Shown here piece after piece: positions 22,248 through 34,190 of a DNA stretch of 64,000 nucleotides. The notes beneath the pieces were generated by a model. That model searched no databases and was not told the DNA's origin. It worked only from the letters and a program-made list of their open reading frames with translations. The stretch comes from Liolophura sinensis. Its lineage: Eukaryota; Mollusca; Polyplacophora; Chitonida; Chitonidae. The position numbers and the translations under genes were made by a program. Numbering within the stretch: position 1 is the stretch's first letter; every line of letters starts with the position of its first letter. The stretch lies in NCBI RefSeq assembly GCF_032854445.1, contig NC_088305.1, positions 16,353,717 to 16,417,716 of the forward strand. Direction: 5' to 3'.

Positions 22248-24119
22248 GTAAGGCGATATGAATTCAAAATTGCTTGAAATGCCAACGCTGTACGTGACAA
22301 AAAGAAGTGTTCCGTAATCTTAAAGGGCAGCACAGTCGATCGGACCGAGTTCCAGGTTATGTAACGATTCAGAGCGGAAGCTATGTGGAAGCTATAAGCT
22401 GGGAACATAGCCAAATGAACTCAGAACTACCTCACGTTAAGCCATATTCCTTCATTCATTTATTTTTCTTTCATTACTCAAGCTCGAACCCTGTCACATT
22501 CTATCATCTTTATATTTTATATATTCCACTAAAGGATTGCGCTGGGGCTATTTTTGTCTCAAACGGCTGAAGTGCTGGCGGTCTGACAGCCAAACTCATG
22601 TTCGCGAGCTCGATTCCAGGCGTCGGCAGTTTCTATCGCGGCTTTACGTTGTAATGTGTGCTAGATTGTTTTGCTGCGGGTACTCCTGTTTTCTGCTTCT
22701 ACAGACCAGGCCATAGCCATAAAATTAAGCGAAAAAGTCTTGAACAGCAACCAAATATAAATAAGTAAATGTACAACGTTCACATGTATTGCTAAGTTCA
22801 TAGTGCGTAACATTTACACACGAATACAAGGTATATGTGTCTTATTTTCAATTGTGTCTTTAATTTGGAGGTAAATCACCTTAATCGTTGCTTGTAAACA
22901 TTTATCGGGAACTGTAAAACGCACAAACATTACCTATAATTCATCCTAATTTAGACACTGAGAAACATCAGTTTTGTTTAATTGGCACCTGCCAGCCCTA
23001 GTGTGCAACTGGATATGTGCGGTGTAATATATGCAGCTTGCATCTTTGGCGATACATCTGTGCACGTTATCATATTTTGTTCTGTTCTTTCAATAGTTCA
23101 TGGCATGCGTACACAGAATAGAGACATATACAAAAGCCTGTTCACGTGCGTGTAAATGTCTGCCAGTGCGACAAACAACCAGTGACTCGTGTCAATCTTG
23201 CCTACAGCGGAGGTTCTGTGCAGTTCCACGCGGCGGTAGTATCGGCTTGCGAATCATCAGGAAATTTCATCTGCAGTTAATTGCCCCCTTGTAAGTTTTC
23301 AGCGGGGGATATATTTTGTTTATTCAGGTTAAAAAATAATGAAAGATTTTAGCTGGCCTACATGTCTGGTATATCTGTGTACTGTACAATGTGTATTTTA
23401 TTTGTGCTGAATACAGTGACCATGGCAGCAAGGAACTGTCTTAATGAGTCCCACTGAATTGTGACGGCATACACTTTACATAGAACAAGTGCCTTGAATT
23501 AATAATAATTTTGATTATTATTAAGAACTGAACACCAACTATATACTATATTATTTTATGTTATGTTATGTGGGTAACCAATATTAATAGGAGTATCTAA
23601 AGAATTAACTATACCTTAACTTTGAGTTACAGGCAAGAGTAGCTTGCATACTGCATGATTGTTGGGGCTATAAATACGTTATACCGCTAATATACCCGAT
23701 CACTTGGTTGACACATTTCTTTATACCAGATTTCATAACATAATTTGCGGCTGTGTTCATTCTAATGCATGCTCCATTGTTTTCTTTCTCGACTTTAGTT
23801 TTTCATTTGATTCTTGCTTGACTAATGAAGCCGGATGAGGACATCTCGTCCGTCAGCCCGCCACTGACTCCATACTGAAGAACTTTTCAGTTATACAATG
23901 GCGGTCCGTTTACAGGTGGAGAACACCAGAGTTCCCGGAGTAAACCGCTGACACGCCGATGGAAGGCAAATTACCGCTGTAGACAGTTAAGCCTCTTTGA
24001 CAACATCCAAAATCCCAATTTTTGCTGTACAAGCATAAGTTAGGTCGTGTATCATGGATATTGTACGTGGTCCGGAACAGTTCAGTAGCGGACAACACCA
24101 ACCAACACTGTTGCGTCAT

Positions 24120-24250
24120 GTTTGTGCGTGTATATTCCTTACAACTTTGTTGAACTGTGTTGCACCTGATCAGCCAATCGAAGATCAGCTTGGAATCATG
24201 TGATATTATTAAGACGCGTGACCTGGACAAAATGGCGGTCTCAAAAGTTA
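24120..24250 (+). promoter_or_regulatory. Possible promoter-like segment with CCAAT and YY1-type motifs
   Basis: CAGCCAATCG, CATGTGATATT and GACAAAATGGCGGTC occur in the same order and similar spacing as in the segment ahead of 22201. The ATG here opens only ten codons. It may be a decayed copy of a promoter or a chance match. Confidence 0.2.
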
Positions 24251-24307
24251 AAAAGAATGAATGAATGATCATGGCTTGACGACACATGGGCAATATTTCA
24301 ACAGCCA

Positions 24308-24527
24308 GGCCCTGAGATCACGAAGCGATATTATTAGGCTTAAGTCCAAATTTCAAATCACTTCAAAATTGTTACTTCTTATGCAAAGGTCAAAATATTG
24401 CCTGACAATGTAAATTCTGGATGAATTATTGCGCAACAAATTTCTGCTAAAATAATGGAACAGGACATACTAAATTTGATGATTGAAATTTTTACATACG
24501 TCTAAGACCGCTTCGTGATCCGGGGAC
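24308..24527. mobile_element. ~220-bp non-autonomous element with inverted ends
   Basis: The left arm GATCACGAAGCGATATTATT and the reverse complement of the right arm (GATCACGAAGCGGTCTTAGA) match, with weaker matching inward through AAATTTCAA. No coding capacity. Superfamily not assigned; exact ends are uncertain by a few bases. Confidence 0.6.
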
Positions 24528-24728
24528 TAGAGCTATAATTTCTGTCGAAAATGTAAATATGTCTTCTGGATGAACTTCATTTTTCTGACGACTGGAGGGA
24601 AATAACCTTGAACTTTCCTCCAATTTATCAACATTGTGTCAAAACACAGTTCAACACCGCCATACGATGTTGGCAGTTGTTGGTATTGGTTATACGCCTT
24701 CGTTATAAAGACAGACGTGGTGGACAAC

Positions 24729-24827
24729 ATGGCACAACAGGAAGTGCTTATGCTGGCCATCAAAACTTGGCGACGTTGGATGGGGTGGATAGTCGACCGC
24801 CTATTGTCAAATTCCCACGAATATTGA
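24729..24827 (+). pseudogene. Possible N-terminal fragment of a PIF/Harbinger-type transposase
   Basis: ATGGCACAACAGGAAGTGCT opens MAQQEVLMLAIKTWRRWMGW followed by IVDRLLSNSHEY and a stop. The L-rich, R/W-rich start ahead of a W..R...-HEY block resembles animal Harbinger transposase N-termini, and it lies ~700 bp from, and convergent with, the MADF relic at 25262-25513, as expected of a two-gene element. The catalytic part is missing. Confidence 0.3.
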
Positions 24828-25261
24828 GAGTGCAGGAATTTACAATTTCCTACTTTAAGACAGGAAATAAATTATGGGAGAAATTATAATTATATAATCT
24901 TCTCTTGTCGTAACAAGTCACAGAAGAAAGTACTCAAATGTTTTTACAATCATTTGCATGCTTTCTTTCTGTATTCCCGTTGTTACCTTTCGGATGAAAT
25001 GTATACGACTTGTTCCTTTTGCAAATGTGAGGGTGTCCACGTTGCCTCCTCGTTACTTTAGCTGGCTTTTCAGGTGCATGAGTACGGCCTTCTGTACAGG
25101 TTGCTTGTTGTAAATGTTGTTCAGAATTTAAGCTCCGTTCAGACTATGCAACATCGTTCAACTTTTGCTGACTCAAAACCAAGTTGAATACTGTTGAGGT
25201 AAGTTGAGTATCTCGTTCACACTACAAATCAAATAAGTCAGCATTGTCCACCACTGTTGTC

Positions 25262-25513
25262 TCACTGTTTTTTTTTTAAACCAAACTTTCGATAAATTGG
25301 TGGGAAATTTCTATCTTTCTCTCCGATGCACGAGACACAATGATTTCTTGTGCCCGTTTCAAAGTCCCTGTATTTCAAAGTCCGTGTCTTTGTAATATTT
25401 AGAGAGAGTGTTATACAGGCAAGGTATTTTTCAAACTCCTGTATCAACGAAAATGTCTCATCGTGAGACCACTTTCTCTCTTTCGCCTTTGGTGCCGCCA
25501 TTTTGTTGAACAA
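25262..25513 (-). pseudogene. MADF/Myb-SANT-like domain relic with a one-base deletion
   Basis: From ATG 25501 the frame reads MAAPKAKERKWSHDETFSLI then QEFEKY. After a single missing base near 25423 the next frame continues CLYNTLSKYYKDTDFEIQGL. Together they look like the N-terminal W-x-D/E-E-T...CLY/W...YKD pattern of MADF domains, which occur as the accessory DNA-binding protein of PIF/Harbinger transposons and in some host regulators. The frame break argues for a dead copy. Confidence 0.5.
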
Positions 25514-25564
25514 AGTTGAAGACCGGGTCCAGACTACTTAACTTGTTGACCCAACTTCAAGTTG

Positions 25565-26375
25565 ACACTTGTTCACGTGCATGTTAGGTAGCGTGCATGT
25601 TTAGTAGCGGTTTCCTTGTTCACGTGCATGTTAGGTAGCGACGTTGTTTGTAGAGCTTGTTCGTTGAGTATCAGCCTACTTTGTTGTTTAGCTTGCTCAG
25701 GTGTATGTTACGTAACGGCCTAGTTCCAACAGTTTGTCGAACGCTTGCTCGCTGAGTATCAACCTACTTTGTTGTTTAGCTTGCTCAGGTGCATGTTAGG
25801 TACCGACTTAGTTCGCACAGTTTGTTGAACGCTTGCTCGTTGAGTATCAGTCTACTTTGTTGTTTAGCTTGATCAGGTGCATGTTACGTAACGGCCTGGT
25901 TCGCACAGTTTGTTGAACGCTTGCTCGTTGAGTATCAGCCTACTTTGTTGTTTAGCTTGCTCAGGTGCATGTTATGTACAGGCCTAGTTCGAACAGCTTT
26001 TTGAATGCTTGCTCGTTGAATATCAACCTACTTTGTTGTTTAGCTGGATCAGGTGCATGTTACGTAACGGCCTGGTTCGCACAGTTTGTTGAACGCTTGC
26101 TCGTTGAGTATCAGTCTACTTTGTTGTTTAGCTGGATCATGTGCATGTTACGTAACGGCCTGGTTCGCACAGTTTGTTGATTGCTTGCTGGTTGAGTATC
26201 AGCCTTCTTTGTTGTTTAGCTTGCTCAGGTGCATGTTATCTAGCGGCCTAGTTCGAACAGCTTGTTGAATGCTTGCTCGTTGAGTAGCAGCCTACTTTGT
26301 TGTGTAGCTTGCTCAGATGCATGTTAGGTACCGACCTAGTTCGCACAGCTTGTTGAGCGCTTGCTTGTTGAGTAA
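25565..26375 (+). repeat. 88-bp minisatellite
   Basis: About nine copies of a unit with GAACGCTTGCTCGTTGAGTA, TTTGTTGTTTAGCTTGCTCA and GGTGCATGTTACGTAACGGC. It begins just beyond the MADF relic. Confidence 0.9.
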
Positions 26376-28402
26376 TAGGCCTATATACTTTTTTCTGTTA
26401 CCAAGGCTTGAAAATCTCCAACAAAAGGTACAAGGCGATGCATGATTCAATATTTCGGTTTTATTTAAAACTTTATGAAGCTTATCAGTGAAAATGGAAA
26501 TACCTAGTAGAGAGACCATGCAAATTACAATCAATAAATATAGAATGGAAACAAACATATATATATGTGCATACATACACATATACATACACACACATAC
26601 ATACGCACATACATAGAGACAGACAAACAGATTGCCCGGGTACCATCCTGCTTCTTTCTCACCTTACTACAGAAGATACGTTGTGCCATGACTGTGCGGG
26701 CTTAAATAACGTTTATTAAACATTAAATGTAAATGTATTGATGCTAAGCGTAAATAACTAATAAATATATGTGTTCGTGTCTAAGTACACACAGAATGTA
26801 GCAGCCGTAACACACCTGATTTCTAAATAATCATAAGTGACGATTTAATCGACTCAACGCGCACGATGACGTCACAGCTGGATGCGTTTTCTAAAACCAG
26901 AAAGAGCGCTCCACTCGGCGACCGTAAATAGGATACGGGGTGTCGCCTTAGAGGCAATAGATATCTATGGCTAAATCCAGGTCTTCATAAGACACATCCC
27001 TGCCTTTTAATTGCTTACATTTGCATTCTTTATGTTGGCCTGTCGTATCGGTTTAAAAGACGGCCGTGTCACCAGCGTGTATTGGTATTTCCCCTGGGGG
27101 CAAGCCTAGCTGTGATCGTGCACATATTTGTTTACCCCCCAGGCCATCTGTCTTTATGTCATATTAAATGCTAATCTGCGCTTAAGACTCATGAGAGGAA
27201 TCCGTGAATGTTATGTACATGTAGACATACAGCTGGCTGAAGTCTGATGTGACACACACCGTAAATAATGTACATCTGCAACGCTAGGCTATACGAAATA
27301 TTAACGTATATGTATACATGTATGTATATTACTTGATGTTAATGTCAAGGTACACACTTACGTGAAGTGAGAATGTGTCATGGTCAATTGTTATACATGC
27401 TTATTAGGCTTTCAAACGCTGTAGCAGGTGCCCTTTCAATCCCAGCCCTGGGCAGAGAATTTCTATAGATTCCGTGGATGTTCTGCACTGTCTAACGTTC
27501 GTGAGAACTTCCACTGATTATATAGTTACATGATGTGCATGTCTGTATAGGTCTCTTGTGAGAGAGTTTGCAAGTAACATGCCATTGTCCCTGGGTTTAC
27601 TGCGAGCTGGCCCATGAAACTGAGCAGGGCATAGTATAAGTATTTTTTTTTATAGTGTAACGTTTAAGAACAACCAAATAATTACATAAAGCCAAAGTAA
27701 ATAATTAACTGACGTAATGAATAGAAATGATCATGGTGATGACTGCTGGCTGAATTGAGTAAATCACAGGATGTTAATATAACAATGTGGTCTAACCGTA
27801 CACATGAAGGCATCATTCTAAGGCCAACCCACCATGAATGAAGAGGCGGAGACTGCTGTGGCTTTAAGTCAGGAGGAGGAACCTGCCGACTAAATACTGG
27901 CAGTATCAAAGTTGGTGATGATTGTAAAACAGAGCCAAGGGTCAGTTCAGATAATCATTCTAAAAACATTCAAATCTTTTGACTGTGTCATATTCTCGAC
28001 TTTCAGAGCTTTGTTACAGATTAAGAGACGACAGTTCCTTGGTATATTTAGCTGGCTTTTCATTCAGTTTTTCTTGTACTTTCTGCTATCATTGAAAATG
28101 ACAGTTTAAATGATTAAAGTTTGGGCATTTTGTACGTCATTATAGGCCTACTTTTTTTGGCATATATCCCACAAAATTTTCTGCATACTAGACCTGAAGG
28201 CCTGTGTTCAATCTTTTATTTAGATGTAGTTTTCGTATGAAAGATTCGAACTGTTGACTACGTATCACCTGGGCTTAAATACCGACTGAGGCATCACCCT
28301 CTTCAACTCTTCTAGTGACTAACGCCTCTGTTTTTCCGCACAAAATGGCGTGTTTCTTGGAAACGCCTCTGGGACCTGCGCCATTGCTTCAGCTCGGAGC
28401 GC
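26376..28402. other. Intergenic, unassigned
   Basis: Contains a (CATA)n-like run near 26560-26620 and a palindromic CRE-type TGACGTCA at about 26869. No gene supported. Confidence 0.4.
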
Positions 28403-28891
28403 CTATCGTGAAACTGCAGGAAATGTGCACATGCTGCAATGGACGGATACACTGAGGATGAACCGAGGCAGATTGTTGTGGGCTTTTAATCCTGCTGCAA
28501 TCCGCTCCATTTCCCCCCTAGTTTCGACCGGATTCACACACCAGTTAACACACCAGAAGTGGCACTCTGCAGGGTTGCCGATTAATCCATTTATTGTTTC
28601 CAGTTTTTCGTGCAATAATGTGGGGTATATGGTGTGGTTTAATACTGCATCTCCTTCCCGGAGCCACTCATGGAACATAGTCCGGGCACAATGATTTCCC
28701 TGTTGACTCATACCTGATTGGATTACTTTCTCTGACCGGGTAATATTTCGGCCCACACGCAGTTTGCATGCAAAGCCTTCCTCTTTATCTGTTTTAGTTA
28801 ATATCTGATATTCATGCAGATTATTCTTCCGCTTTCCACCTCCAATTATCTTGGCTTTGGCAGTTTCTGCATATATTATTACATTAATACA
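28403..28891 (-). CDS. Unidentified 162-codon open frame, possibly a relic or single exon
   Basis: The minus strand is open from 28891 to a stop at 28403-28405. It reads like coding sequence in its first half (ETAKAKIIGGGKRKNNLHEY, then KEEGFACKLRVGRN) and continues FHEWLREGDAVLNHTIYP. No family is recognised. The first ATG is at 28756; a possible acceptor ATATATGCAG precedes AAACTGCC near 28870. The plus strand is also open for 114 codons here, which weakens the case. It could be a mobile-element gene or an isolated exon. Confidence 0.3.
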   Translation of the reverse strand, partial: CINVIIYAETAKAKIIGGGKRKNNLHEYQILTKTDKEEGFACKLRVGRNITRSEKVIQSGMSQQGNHCARTMFHEWLREGDAVLNHTIYPTLLHEKLETINGLIGNPAECHFWCVNWCVNPVETRGEMERIAAGLKAHNNLPRFILSVSVHCSMCTFPAVSR

Positions 28892-29221
28892 TCACTGCAA
28901 TCCATCATGAAGACATGTATAACTAGGAACTCAAAGCTATAGCAATATATATTAATCAGAAGGTGTCTCTACACGAATAGTAGACTGAAACACAGTTAAA
29001 ATACAACCATATACATTATTTCAGAAATATCGTGGGGAGACAGGACACGAGGTGTGGGTTCAAATCCGTCTTTGGACAGGGAATTTGGAGATTCTCGCAC
29101 TCTCACTGTTCCTGAATTGTTGCTAACAATAAACAGTCGACGACAAAATATAATATAACAAAGACTTATGACCATGTTTAAGCGCTAAAGCAGACGCTTA
29201 AGTATAGCCATGACTAAGCCC

Positions 29222-29553
29222 GGCATGAATGAATGAATGCTCGGGGTTTTTACATCGTACTTACGACGACGAGGAGTCATTAGGTGTGTGTACACACACT
29301 GTCTTCTTGTGGCAGGGCTTCCGCCACTGTAGTATAATGCCGAAGACACCAGGCATGACACGCCACCCTGTCACATTATACTGACACCGGGTCAACCAGT
29401 CCTATTTCCTTGCTCTAACCTCTCAGTGCTGAACGTCAAACGAGGCAACAACAAGCACCATTATAAAATCATTGGTATGACCCGATCCAGGTTTGATCCC
29501 GGTTCTCCCGACTTGAGGCGGATGCTCTAACCCTTAGGCAACCGAAGCGGTCT
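29222..29553 (-). mobile_element. SINE family B-related copy
   Basis: Same architecture as family B (TCAACCAGTCC, CTGAACGTCAAACGAGG, and the head complement ACCCGATCCAGGTTTGATCC), with a variant 3' part GACGAGGAGTCATTAGGTGT. Confidence 0.8.
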
Positions 29554-29767
29554 GGACTTAGGCTTTGTTAGGGATATGGTTATAGTTATGTTTAACAGCT
29601 AACTGTAACCTGATATATAACTATAACAAGGCTTAGCACTTAACCATTAGCATGAGTATAAGAAATCTTCGCATTTATACATATTCATCGGCATGAACAT
29701 ATCAAAGTAAGCGCTAAAACATAGGGGTGAAACATAACCTTAAGACCTAACAAACCTCAGTGCTTAA

Positions 29768-30122
29768 ATATAGCCAATGGCCGAGGGAGTTAGCACGCCA
29801 GCGCGGTATAATGACCAAAGAGCCTCACTCCAATGCGGTCGCAGGAAGTTCATATCTAGCTGATGCTGGCTCCCTTTCCAGTCGTACGTGGGAAGGTCTT
29901 GCAGCAGCCTGCGGATGGTCATGTCAACAGAACCACAAGCATAAGTATATGGAAACCCACGGCCATCAGTACGTACGACCGGAAACGAAACCGGCATGAG
30001 CTGAACTTGAATTCACTGGAGTTCAAGTCTGTTTCTCAACTCCAGCTTGAACTGGATTTGAACTCATTGGCGAGAGGCTCATTGCGCCGCGCTGGGGTGC
30101 TAACCACCACGGCCACGGAGGC
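29768..30122. mobile_element. Two SINE family A heads in inverted orientation
   Basis: 29768-29925 is a plus-strand head and body (GCCGAGGGAGTTAGCACGCC ... CAGTCGTACGTGGGAAGGTC). 29950-30122 is a minus-strand copy ending GCTAACCACCACGGCCACGG. Both lack the A-rich tail, so the pair forms an imperfect inverted repeat about 350 bp long. Confidence 0.7.
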
Positions 30123-30946
30123 CACAGTATTCTACTGAATGCTTAGACGTAATATACAACACCGAGAGGATGATAGAAAACATACTGAGCAAATAACCAT
30201 TTCTGGGCGTAAAATACCGATGACATGCCAAAAAAAAAGAAAGAAAAGAAAAACAGATAATTAAATATTGTTATATCTACGACTGCATAATACCACTTTG
30301 CACTGACGTATCATCAAGACTATGATGAGCAGACAGCGATTGCGTGACAACAAGAAAGCATGCCAAAACAATCGCGTTGAATTATTAATGACACTAAAAC
30401 TTTTGAATGTAATCATGAACTCTTTGTTGAAATCAGAAACACCAACCCTCAACCAAAAATGACGATTCATGAAGATATGTCCCCTGTATACACTAAGTTC
30501 CAAAACACTTACAGGTAAATCTACCATTAAACCAACATACAATTGAAGAATGAATGCACGCAGGCGAGCTAAGAGTGTTACGAGACAATCTCTGTTCGTT
30601 CTGCATGAAGCATAGATTTATGGCTTTATATACACAAGTCACGCTGCGTGCGCTAACATATTCAATTCCCCATGCCAGGTGTCACGGTTAATGTTGGTAT
30701 ACCAGTAGGCCTAATATACCAGCAGACAAACTGCACCGGGCTAAAATATGGTATTATTTCCGGCAATGGTCGGAGTGGCAGCACTGATGATATACCTTAC
30801 TCGTTCTAATGGACATTAATATGGCTAGGGTTCAGCATTGATTTACGGCCTGGACGCCTATTGGGCGGACTGGGGCTGTCTATGACGTGTCATTAGTTCC
30901 GGTACAGTCTGACATCCCGTCTGATGGCAGTAAAACACGCAACTCC

Positions 30947-31053
<107 letters not shown>

Positions 31054-31321
31054 ATATCTCTCTCTTTCCTTACTGCGGCGAGCGACATAGACTGTCCAAA
31101 CTCCTCGCAGTGAACAGATATGATGTACTGGTAAAGTAAAATATGTATGGCGGTGTCGTAGAATGTGAGGGGTGATGGTTTCCTTCGACTAGCTGAAGCA
31201 TGGTGGATAATGCATGAGAAATAGTGTCTCATAAAAAGGGCCAATTCTGAACAATGTGTATACATTTATATTAAATCCATCTCAAAAATACTATCAAATC
31301 TTATCTTAGTCTATGTCGTGA

Positions 31322-31482
31322 TGCTTCCTCTCCGGCCGTACGTGGGAAGGTCCTGCAGCAACCTGCGGATGGTCGTGGTTTTCCTCCGCGCTCTGTCAAG
31401 TTTCCACCCACCATAATGCTGGCCGCCATCGTAAAATATTCTTGAGTACGGCGTAAAACACCAATCAAATAAATAAATAAGT
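31322..31482 (+). mobile_element. SINE family A, 3' part
   Basis: Begins at CTTCCTCTCCGGCCGTACGT and ends with CACCAATCAAATAAATAAAT; head missing. Confidence 0.85.
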
Positions 31483-32083
31483 ATGTCCTGATGATTCTTT
31501 GGTCTATGTCCTGGTGTTTCTTTAAAGCCTACATATATTACAATAATCCTTTGCACATTTATGTGAAGAACCTTTCATGTAATTGACTTATACATGTAGA
31601 AGAGCCTTTTAAGGATCTTCACGAGGTGCCATCTTTGACTTGACGTAATTACATATAGGCTTACAGTTAGAGTTTCACTCCCACCAGATGTTAAACTAAA
31701 GGCGTAGACAGTTTAATGGCAACGCACGGAAATCGCTTGTCTTCTCACAAAAGTGCCTTAAAACACGTGTCAGTTTTGACACAATAGCCGCATGGTTTAA
31801 TTTCATATAAAACTGAGTTATAGTTACCGATTTGAATGGCCATCTCTTTTAGCGCTTATATTAACTGTTACTTTTGAGATATTACGAAGCAAGAAAAGAT
31901 TCACTGCGGGTACCGGCAAAAAAAAGAGACCAAAAAAAGGCAAATCTTCATTATTTATCTGTTCTGTCTGTCGTGTGTCTCGGTCAATTATTTTATCACA
32001 CACTCTTCTCCTAGACGGCCCCTATATGACGAGCGTTATTTGACAGTTATATATGTACATGAGACCTGTACAACACAGGTATC

Positions 32084-32090
<7 letters not shown>

Positions 32091-32174
<84 letters not shown>
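32091..32174. repeat. Long (TA)n microsatellite
   Basis: About 40 TA units, the longest in the window, directly upstream of a diverged SINE. Confidence 0.95.
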
Positions 32175-32179
<5 letters not shown>

Positions 32180-32189
32180 CTTTAGAGGG

Positions 32190-32402
32190 TTTTTGGTGGT
32201 AGAGTGATTAGCGTGTTAGCGCAGCACAATGACCCAAGAGCCACTCACCAACGATACCGCTGTGAGTTCAGCTCCTGTCATGCGCGCAATCTGCGGATGG
32301 GCGTTGGATTCCGTCGAGCTCTTCCTGCTTGGTTTCTTCTCACCACTATTCTGGCCGAAGTCGTATAAGTAAAGTACCAATGAAAGAAGTAGATAAATAA
32401 AT
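32190..32402 (+). mobile_element. Diverged SINE family A copy beside a long (TA)n
   Basis: TTAGCGTGTTAGCGCAGCAC, TGACCCAAGAGCCACTCACC and CTGTGAGTTCAGCTCC match the family head; the tail is degraded. Confidence 0.7.
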
Positions 32403-33064
32403 ATGCCGTATATTACATTGACCTTCGGTAACTATTTAAAGTGAGCATAAACGCTGTGACGAATTGAGTCAGTTCCACTCAAAGCATAGCACAAAACTGT
32501 TTTCATTTCATTTCCTTTTGGAACGCCTTCTGTATAACGGATTATCGCTGTTTTGGCAAGAATTTCCGCCAATTTTCTACGGAAAATTTTGAAAATTATC
32601 AATTATTTTCTGTGAAATTATCATTCTATGAATTCCGCTAGGATCATTCCAGCAAGTTTCAGACAATCAAAATAATGTGAAAATCCATTTTAAAATATTG
32701 TCTCAAAAACCAGCTTAAAAACAATTGCTTTTGTGGAATTTGTTGGTAAGAAAAGAATGTAAGAAAATAATTGAAAGTATTCTGAACACTGTTCTAGCCT
32801 TTCGGTTGAGACACACATTATTTTTGACTTCATGTTCGCATTAATCTTTGGATATGTATTGATTTAGAAAATTTACAAAGGTTTGTCTTTGCCAGTAAAC
32901 GACTTTATATATATGCTTGAAAATATGAACAGGCCCACTGTTGGCCACATCAAGCCTTTATTTCTGCTCAAGAACACCCGAATTTGCTTAACTCAGAAAT
33001 CGCTAATATTTCGTAGTATTTTAATGAAACCTGAAGGTCCATGGTGTACTCCGGGCACTGCGCT

Positions 33065-33190
33065 TTCTCCACACACCTCGCCGCTTTCTCCACACCCTAA
33101 ACCTCCACCGCTTTCTCCACACCCTAAACCCCCGCCGCTTTCTCCACACCCTAAACCTCCACCGCTTTCTCCACACCCTAAACCTCCGCT
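33065..33190 (+). repeat. 27-bp tandem array
   Basis: Five copies of CCGCTTTCTCCACACCCTAA plus ACCTCCA. 27 bp is nine codons, which produces a proline-rich spurious frame. Confidence 0.9.
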
Positions 33191-33785
33191 CCTTCATATA
33201 AATGAAAGGCCCTTGAAAACGTCGTTTTTCATCAGCCAAACAGTCATTCTAAGGAAACACAGCTATCACCCAAACGATTCTCAGAATAAAAACTCTCTAC
33301 TCTCTATGCAAGTTGATTAAGAACGAAAACTTGGTGTTTGGCAAGGTGCCAACTGAACTGTACTGCAGATTTTAACTAGGTTGGAACCTTTCTAAGCCCT
33401 TCGCAGCCTGCAAGATATTCCTCCGCAGTGTCGCCTCTGGATGCGCCAGTCGCGACGTCTGCAATTGTGCGTCAGGGAGCTCATGCTATTTTTCGATGGG
33501 TTTCTGTATTTTGCATAGATATGCGGTAAACGCCTTTCACACGGCTGTCAGTTAGAACGGCGTGAAGACCAATGGTTTTCGCCTAAGGCATCAAACTAAT
33601 CAAGGTAATTAATACCTGAGAATCTAATAAACCTTTAGCTGGGGGCTCGTTTATCAAATTAATACCCTTTCAGATGACATGCTATGTCGTAGCACAGTGA
33701 TTCGTGCCCGCTTTTTTTTTTTTTTTTTTTTTTTTGCAGGAGTATCAAAACTGTAGACAAACACATGATCAAGTAGGCCTCTATA

Positions 33786-34190
33786 TACGGACGTCTATTG
33801 ATGCCACTGTAAATTTTAAAAAATGTGTCCAGCTTATTCGTTTAGATTACTATTATTATTACAGTTACCATTTTTATTACGGATTACTATTCCGTTTTAA
33901 CAAATTTCTACATCGTTATAACGAATTAGCAAATCGTTTCAGCGGATTGCTATTCCGTGAAAACGAATCAGTAATCCGTGAAAACGGAATAGTTATCCGT
34001 TAAATCATTTGCAAATCGTTATAACGTATAGCCAATCCGTTATAAAACGATTTGGTAATTCTTTATAACGATTTAGTTATTTGTGAAAACGGAATAGTAA
34101 TCCGTAAGAATAACAATGATAGTAAAAGGGAATAGCAATCCTTAGCTGGACACATTTTTAATTTACACTGGCACCAATAGGCTTCCGTAC
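33786..34190. mobile_element. ~400-bp palindromic foldback element
   Basis: The ends are inverted copies: CTATTGATGCCACTGTAAAT ... TGTGTCCAGCT on the left and AGCTGGACACA ... ATTTACACTGGCACCAATAG on the right. Inside, motifs such as ATCCGTGAAAACGGAAT and CGTTATAACG recur in both orientations, so the whole element can fold into a long hairpin with nested small hairpins. No coding frame of note. It looks like a foldback MITE. Confidence 0.75.

Noticed and set aside
32883..33320. 145-codon frame with proline-rich repeats
   Set aside because: The proline-rich part is the 27-bp array and the flanks have no family resemblance.
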